This document shows positions 57,906 to 64,000 of a stretch of DNA of 64,000 bases, piece after piece (position 1 is the stretch's first letter; every line of letters begins with the position of its first letter). A program made the position numbers and the translations under genes. Source of the stretch: Ecdyonurus torrentis. Its lineage: Eukaryota; Arthropoda; Insecta; Ephemeroptera; Heptageniidae. The DNA lies in NCBI GenBank assembly GCA_949318235.1, contig OX439132.1, forward strand, positions 43,774,831 to 43,838,830, written 5' to 3'. The notes beneath the pieces are model-generated. The model was not told the DNA's origin, did not search any database, and worked only from the letters and a program-made list of their open reading frames with translations.

Positions 57906-58544
57906 ACCCCGGAAACGATACCTCATTTTCCCAAATCAGATGATTCTGTTTTTGTAATCTACTCACACCTTCTCACCCCCTTACTCGCGATTTATTTGTG
58001 TTTGCACCGATAAAACTCGCGATCCAGATAAGATATCGAAAATCGATTTCCAGATTCATCTACCTTCGTTCGTTTTAGCCCTGAATGCAAATTTTGTATC
58101 TGCTACATTGAACACAGACAAATTGACAGCGATTCTTGCAACCCTCTATTTACTGCAAAACTGCTATATCGCGGGAGCTTGTTTGTCTTGGGTGACGTCA
58201 CACAAGATTGTCTTTACGCGGCATATACGCAACACGGAGAACCGCACGCAGGCCAAATGACCATCACACAGCTTGGGTCAACCTACCTTATCATATTATA
58301 AAGAAAACTCAACTTTTTTTTTTCGGTTTACTGGGGCTTTAACTTTTTTTTTTTCTTTCATCAAAAATGTTAACAAATAAATTAGAGCCAACAGAACTCA
58401 CTCACATGGTACAGAACACATTTACACATACGATTAAAAAATTTTGTTTCTTGCATTTTTAGCATTACAATTTTGGGATATTAGACATTAAGAATGTAAA
58501 ACGGAGGGAAGAAGAAAAAGAAAAGTATTTTATGTTTTATTGAA

Positions 58545-58705
58545 CTATTGCTATATTATATGTTAACATTAGTAATTATGCTGAACATCTTTACTATTAA
58601 GCTATGTAGTATAATAATCAGTATACATAATATAGCATAAATTATGTTGTCATGCATAAATGTTGCTGCATTGAGCTATAGCATAATTATTACGTATTTG
58701 TTTTT
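58545..58705. repeat. Dispersed GCATAA / TACGTATTT repeat, copy 4
   Basis: Contains AGTAATTATGCTGAACATCT, TATAGCATAAATTATGTTGT, GCATAAATGTTGCTGCATTG and ends AATTATTACGTATTTGTTTT, the same order as the other three copies. Confidence 0.5.
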
Positions 58706-61203
58706 GTCGCTTACAGAGATAATACTTATGACTTATTTTAATATCTTTCGTATAATTTAGAGACTATTTGATAGACTAATACGCTCCGTCGATAAGTCTC
58801 ATTGTATTCAGCAAATATTATTTGCATGTTTGTAAATAAGCGCTGTAAACAAATAACACAGTCGGCGAGGAAAGTTTGATTTATTGATTTGCAGCAGTCA
58901 ATCAAATGAAAGCGAAAACAAACAGACACAATACAAAACGTGCATCCGAATCAAGTTTATAATTTTATCTATAATTAAATACACTATCAAAGCAATAGGA
59001 AAGAATCAATTTTAATATAATTAAATATTATTTTTCATTATATTTACGTAACAAAATAAGTATTTAACTTTACTGCCCTTACAAAATATATATATTATAT
59101 TAAATTTATACTTATTAATATTATATTTTTAGTATGCTAAGATGTTATGAGTTATGACATAATCGAATTTAATTGTTCTACCAAAGTTTCAGCCCTTAAT
59201 TTCAAAATGACATATTGAAGATTTAATGAGGGGATCGTTAATGAACATATTATAGTAAACAACAAAAAGTTTTGAAAAGCGTAGTATATAAATGAGTGAA
59301 AGAATGTTTCATTGATTAAAAAGAAGTAAAAGCTGTGTGATGAGGGTAAAAAAAAAAAAAAAAATGTAGAGTTGTATGAGTATTAATAAAAAAGAGAAGT
59401 GCGTTGCTGAAAGCAAGCAAAGCAAGAAGAAGTATTATAGTAAACTGCGTGGGTGGGGGGGGGGGGGGGGTGTACTCCTCTTTCAGTAGAGTAGGTTAGC
59501 GATTACTTACTACGGTCTTTACGCAGTGATTTAGAGCGCCTGCGTGCGTGCGTTTTTTTTTTTTTTTTATTATAATTTTTTTTTTTCATTACTTCAGGTA
59601 ACAAATATCAACATTCGCAAACTCATTAACTCTACCGCAAAATTAATAATTAAAATATTACGCTATACACGTTAATGACGGATACGTCTCATACCAAACG
59701 CATCTCTCCCTCTCTATCTTTCGATTTCTAATCATTTCATAACTTTAAATTTTGGGGAACATTTTATCATGTTAATTACTTAGCAAAATTTCAACTACGA
59801 ACTGAGAAAAAAAAAGGGGTAATCGGACGATTCGTTACAAGTATAATTCGTGACAGGACACATGCTACCGTTAATTGGGGTGACTTCGGCCAAATTTTCC
59901 AAAACTATTTACTCCCTATAACTAAAACTCGTGTGTTTAATAAATGAATTTAAAAAACAACAACATAGAAATGTATTATTATTATTTTCATGAACTTTTA
60001 GAGGTGCAGTAAATAAATTTTTGACAATTTGGCCTATAAGTTACCCAACTTGACGGTACCATATGGTTGGCGACCGAACAATTTGCTACTGGACAATTAG
60101 CCACAACGAACTATTTGCGAGAGGGGTCAATTTGCTAAAACAACAATTAGTAATATAGGATATTTATGAAGCAAGTCGTTCTATAGATTCAGAAAAAGGG
60201 TGATTATGTCCGTTCTTATAGATATCCGCTGTGAGATGAAAAGGTACTACAACTACATCGTATTGTAAAATAACGAAATGTTTGTTTCTCCGCGATGTGT
60301 GTGACTTTGAATACGATTCATAAAAAATATATCTCCATATATCCATATCAAAACTTGATTATACGTAGAGGCCAGATAATCGTTTAGAGTAGACCCTATA
60401 TTTTCTAAGCATAAATTCTATGTTCTGGGGGGAAAAAAAAGTGAGTCGCAACCTTTCCATAAATTATGTTGTTTTGTATACCGGCTAAAATATGAGACAT
60501 TTTTGAAGTTCTAAATATATTAAAATTTCTTCTTATTTTGTTAATTCTGATCGTTTCAAATAAACCAGTGGTTAAACTCACCTGTGTAGAAATCGCTCTC
60601 GCAAAACTAATCAGTTGTCATTTTTTTCGTCGTCGTATAATATTTTATGTTGGAGCGTGCCAATGAAATTAGCAAGACATGTTTTGTTGTCTGTCCGTAA
60701 TTACAATTAAATATAATATTTAATATATTGCTGACTTTAATATAATTAGCACTATATACTTCCTGTAATTTGAACGTCACTGTAAAAGAGTAATAACTAT
60801 ACAAGCAATATTTCTGTCATTATAGTTTACTTTTCAATTGACTTTTGCTAATTATTTATAATTTTAAATGTTTATAGTTTACAAAAATGACTATAAAAAT
60901 AAATATTATTACTTTTCTATTTTGTTTCAAACAATGCTCCAGGTTTAATAACTTTTGAGACAAAGTTTTGTTGTTTGTTTGTTACATGCAGTATTAATAG
61001 TTTGTTTTTTCTTTGAGGTTATGCATGCTGTATAACAAGTACTGTTCAAGTACATTAGTTATAGTGCTCCTTACTTATGGTGCTAGACAATGCCAGATAT
61101 TATATCTAGCTAGCCAGACATGGGAAGTCGTACAGTGAAGTTAAATCCTTCTTTTTTTATTATTATTATTGACCCACTGCATTGCATTCTGCACATCACA
61201 TCA

Positions 61204-61238
<35 letters not shown>

Positions 61239-61428
61239 CAGACATAATAAGTCTATGTCTCTCTCTCTCTCTCTCTCTCTCTTTAGTAAAATCTCTACTT
61301 TTGTTTTATGTTTTGTGGTCAATTTATCGTTATATCTTTATCGTCGTAATCTTTGATCAATGAATTTATTTATTTAAAGTGGATTTAGACTACGCACAAA
61401 TATTTGATACAAACATGATAATAAGAAT

Positions 61429-61452
61429 GGGGGGGGGGGGGGGGGGGGGGGG
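61429..61452. repeat. G homopolymer, about 24 bases
   Basis: The longest G run of the window. Other G or C runs are at 8761-8773, 27776-27797, 48072-48086, 50677-50692 and 59454-59471. Confidence 0.9.
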
Positions 61453-61625
61453 CCTCATTGATTTAAAGGGTTTTCCTTCATGGCTATGTTACAAAGGAAA
61501 TAGGTATAGCATAGTCAAAGAGATCTGATAAATTGGGATTTTTTTTTATTATTTTATGAAAAATGCTCTTTGACGATATACGACATTGCTCAGCATAGGA
61601 CAAACGTTTTTGTGTACATTTTCTT

Positions 61626-61666
<41 letters not shown>

Positions 61667-61975
61667 ATTATTTTTGGTTGCATACTTGCAAACCTAATTC
61701 TACCTACTAACATCATCAATGCTCTCAAAAAGTTTGCTGATTTTTGCAAAATTATTTCTTTTTCATACCAACCAGCCCATGTAATTTAGTGCTGACATGG
61801 CGTCGACTTTTATATGAATGCAACGACCCTATTGAAAGTGACGTTGTTGACCCACGCTACTTGATGCACCGGAAGAGTGGTTTTGGTGCATCGATGAGTA
61901 GTGCTGTACTTAGTAAGTGATGTAAGTACGAAAGTACGCCAGGTGTATGCAAGCTGGCGCGTGTCCGTGCAGCTG

Positions 61976-62020
<45 letters not shown>

Positions 62021-62839
62021 ACCTGCTTGCTCTCTATCTCTCTCTGCTTTGGCCACCGATGTGCACGAGTCATCAGGGGGGCGAAACATCTTCACTTATT
62101 CTAACATGAGCGAGCGAGGTTGATTAGGAATTCATTATTTAAAGTGCGTGCGCAATGTATATTCGCTCGAGTGCGCACCATGAGTTGCGTTACGTTATAT
62201 CACGTTGGTATGAAAGTCACTCTTGCTGCCTGCCGCTTTGCTAATCTGCTTGCCTAGCCGCGCCCTTCTACACCTAAACTCTAAGGTCAAGGTCAAATAG
62301 TGACCTTAACCCTGACTGCAACACATACGGGTGAAAATAAAAAAAAATCGTCACCAATATGATACGCTTTAATATTTTATTACCAAGAGTTCCGTGTAAA
62401 TTCATTTATTTTCTCGTATTCTACGAAGAACAAAAGAATTTCCTCTTTCCTTCCTTTTTTCTTTTGAAAAAGTTACAACATTAAAATTTATTTTGTGGTG
62501 GGTTTAGTAGGGAATCGACCCCCTCTTTATTCCCTAACTTAATTTTCGTTTGTAGCTTGATTTTCTCTGATGCTTTTTGCCTGTTTGTGGAGCGGCACTT
62601 TTACTACATATAACACTGAAGAAAATCGATTGAGGAGGCGCCCCTTTGCCACTAACGCCATACACATTTTGTTGCGAAAATTTGTTCGCGGCTTTACTCG
62701 TAAATTGATTGACAGCCTCATTTTTCATGCCAGAGTGAAACATTGAATTCTTTTCGACATGATGTTTCTGTAATATTAGTATAAATCTGTAACATCAAAA
62801 TTTTAATTTTTTTTTTTTTTTTTTTTTTTTTTTTGGGAA

Positions 62840-63560
62840 GCTTGGATTATTGAGTGGTTAGGCACGGTTGTTGTGCTTGGTTCGTATCGGTCAGGTTCTT
62901 TCGTCCTTCAACAGCCCCACCCCTATGGATGCTAGTGTTATACCGTGCCGTACAGAACCGTAGCTGGGGGGAGAGACCGTGCCGTACCGAAGTGCGTTTT
63001 TGTTGGTTTGGATAGTAGCGCCGCGTTGCGTGTGCTGCAGAGGCCAAGTATTCGAAGCCGCTAGCGAACGAAACGAAGCAAGTCAGCGAGCAAAGCAGGC
63101 AAGCAAGTGAAGTTCGTCGGTGAGTCGAGCCAAAAGCTTGCTCGCCTTCGTTCTTCCATGCTTAGTTTTCGGCAAGCTAGAGGGAGGGAGGGGAGCAAAG
63201 CATTTTTCCCACCACAAGCTGAACCGGATATGACGACGAAAATAAGGGGAGAAGGAAAAATTATAGGAGGGGAGAGAAGAATATTCGGAAAGCATAAAAG
63301 AGAACGATGAGCGCATTTTCATTGCGAGCTTTGGATAGCGTGTTTGTGTGTTTCACGTTTTGTTTTAATTTTGTGCAAAGTGAGTGACATGTTGTGGATT
63401 AATAATATTCACAGTGTTGGGGAAGATTTGTTAGAAATAAGGATAAATAATGCGTACAGTGTGACTGAATATCATTTTTGTGGAAATGCTGGTGCTTGTG
63501 CCGCGCGCTTTGCCTCTGAAAAGATGGCGCTTGAAGGGACGTAAAAACCTATAGTGCTGT
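62840..63560. promoter_or_regulatory. CpG-rich region, possible promoter
   Basis: CpG and GC content rise sharply compared with the preceding kilobases (GTAGCGCCGCGTTGCG; GAAGCCGCTAGCGAACGAAA). AAGATGGCGC at 63521 resembles a YY1 site. CCGTGCCGTAC occurs twice (about 62944 and 62970). No long reading frame is convincing. Could be the promoter or 5'UTR of a gene that continues past the right edge, or an alternative promoter of the acidic gene. Confidence 0.4.
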
Positions 63561-63814
63561 TTCTCCCCGCTTATTAGGGGGGCAAAAAAAAGAAGTAAAA
63601 TAAATTGTGATTTGTTTATGTTGACATTATATTCAGTGATACGTAAATAATTACGTTCTTATCTGATTATGTAAATTTGATTTTTACATAAAATTTATTG
63701 TGGTGATTAGCACGTGGTGAATGAAAAGGGAAATATAAATTGATATCTTCAACCAAAAAAAACGCGTCACGAAATTTTAGGAGGTGCGTGTTTGTTAGTT
63801 TTTGTCTCGTGAAA

Positions 63815-63893
63815 ATGGCGGGAACGTCATTGCTTGCGTTGATGCGTAACCATGGAGATATTACATATCAAGCGAACATTGTTTACATCTCAG
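63815..63893 (+). CDS. Possible first coding exon at the right edge
   Basis: GAAAATGGCGG is a good start context. The frame reads MAGTSLLALMRNHGDITYQ and on to a donor CTCAG|GTAATT at 63894 (26 codons plus one base). It lies just downstream of a CpG-rich region. No family is recognised and no downstream exon is in view, so this could be chance. Confidence 0.3.
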
Positions 63894-64000
63894 GTAATTA
63901 TAATTAGCGACGTCAATTTAATTAATGTTTTCACAGGCTCTTTCAGATTTTGCTAACTAGGATTTTTTTTTTAGCCGTAGTGTCATAATGGCACTGACCT

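Larger units (their letters stand above)
55806..58342. mobile_element. Giant foldback element, 2.5 kb, TTAA-bounded
   Basis: Starts TTAAAGCCCCAGTAAACCG and ends with the inverse CGGTTTACTGGGGCTTTAA. Outer arms of about 430 bp (55806-56236 and 57906-58342) are nearly perfect inverse copies. Inside them are arrays of a 129-bp subrepeat: six units in one direction (56237-56999) and seven inverted (57030-57905), around a short unique centre (about 57000-57029). Unit markers GTTCTCGTA recur at 56332, 56461, 56590, 56718, 56847 and 56975. There is no coding capacity. The build resembles foldback elements described in Drosophila and sea urchin; TTAA suggests piggyBac-type mobilisation, which is inference. 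Confidence 0.9.
58343..62840. other. Non-coding AT-rich DNA, no gene seen
   Basis: Contains a dispersed repeat near 58545-58705, G runs at 59454-59471 and 61429-61452, poly-T at 61630-61663 and 62810-62834, and CT runs near 61206-61281 and 61977-62018. No exon with acceptable splice sites and coding character was found on either strand. Confidence 0.5.

Noticed and set aside
62534..62743. Minus-strand frames with KNEAVNQFTSKAANKF-like sequence, considered as a transposon protein relic
   Set aside because: Only about 70 codons, no recognisable domain, and a competing overlapping frame; not enough support.
62845..62905. Second tRNA-like unit (GAGTGGTTAGG ... TGGTTCGTATC)
   Set aside because: The B box is imperfect, the T-arm does not pair, and the neighbouring poly-T has the wrong orientation for a plus-strand SINE tail.

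Overview
This is eukaryotic nuclear DNA from an intron-rich bilaterian invertebrate. The evidence is spliced, vertebrate-like genes with consistent GT-AG (one GC-AG) intron phases, AT-rich non-coding DNA, dense microsatellites and homopolymers, and very many short non-autonomous transposons. I cannot name the phylum: a chelicerate, crustacean or mollusc would fit, but this is inference from gene structure and repeat style. There is no operon logic, rRNA, CRISPR or prokaryotic feature.

Layout. 1-5.0 kb: repeat-rich DNA with a 131-bp tandem array carrying a duplicated foldback element. 5.0-8.7 kb (+): C-terminal two thirds of an ANKRD11/ANKRD12-type gene. 11.0-12.6 kb (-): TMEM70, tail to tail with ANKRD and head to head (544 bp between start codons) with the next gene. 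13.2-18.6 kb (+): a complete PTP1B/TCPTP-type tyrosine phosphatase with an acidic tail and a C-terminal membrane anchor. 18.6-26.3 kb: intergenic, with MITEs, including three with perfect 8- or 9-bp target duplications. 26.4-33.4 kb (+): complete 11-exon RSPRY1, with several MITEs in its introns and a probable 3'UTR intron to about 34.85 kb. 35-40 kb: intergenic MITEs, including nested ones, and a tRNA-like SINE. 39.98 kb onward (+): promoter (CRE and CCAAT) and the first three coding exons of an unrecognised acidic protein with an 11-kb second intron. No further exon of it was found to the window end. 55.8-58.3 kb: a 2.5-kb giant inverted-repeat (foldback) element built from 129-bp subrepeats. 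62.8-63.9 kb: a CpG-rich patch and a possible first exon at the right edge.

The four recognised genes are separate housekeeping or signalling genes: chromatin co-regulator, ATP synthase assembly, ER phosphatase, RING-SPRY E3 ligase. The only shared regulation suggested is the short divergent TMEM70/PTP promoter. The most unusual content is the mobile-element landscape: the giant foldback, TTAA-bounded families, nested insertions and an apparent enrichment of the CRE octamer TGACGTCA, mostly inside mobile elements. All repeat calls were made by eye, so boundaries are approximate unless a target duplication is given.
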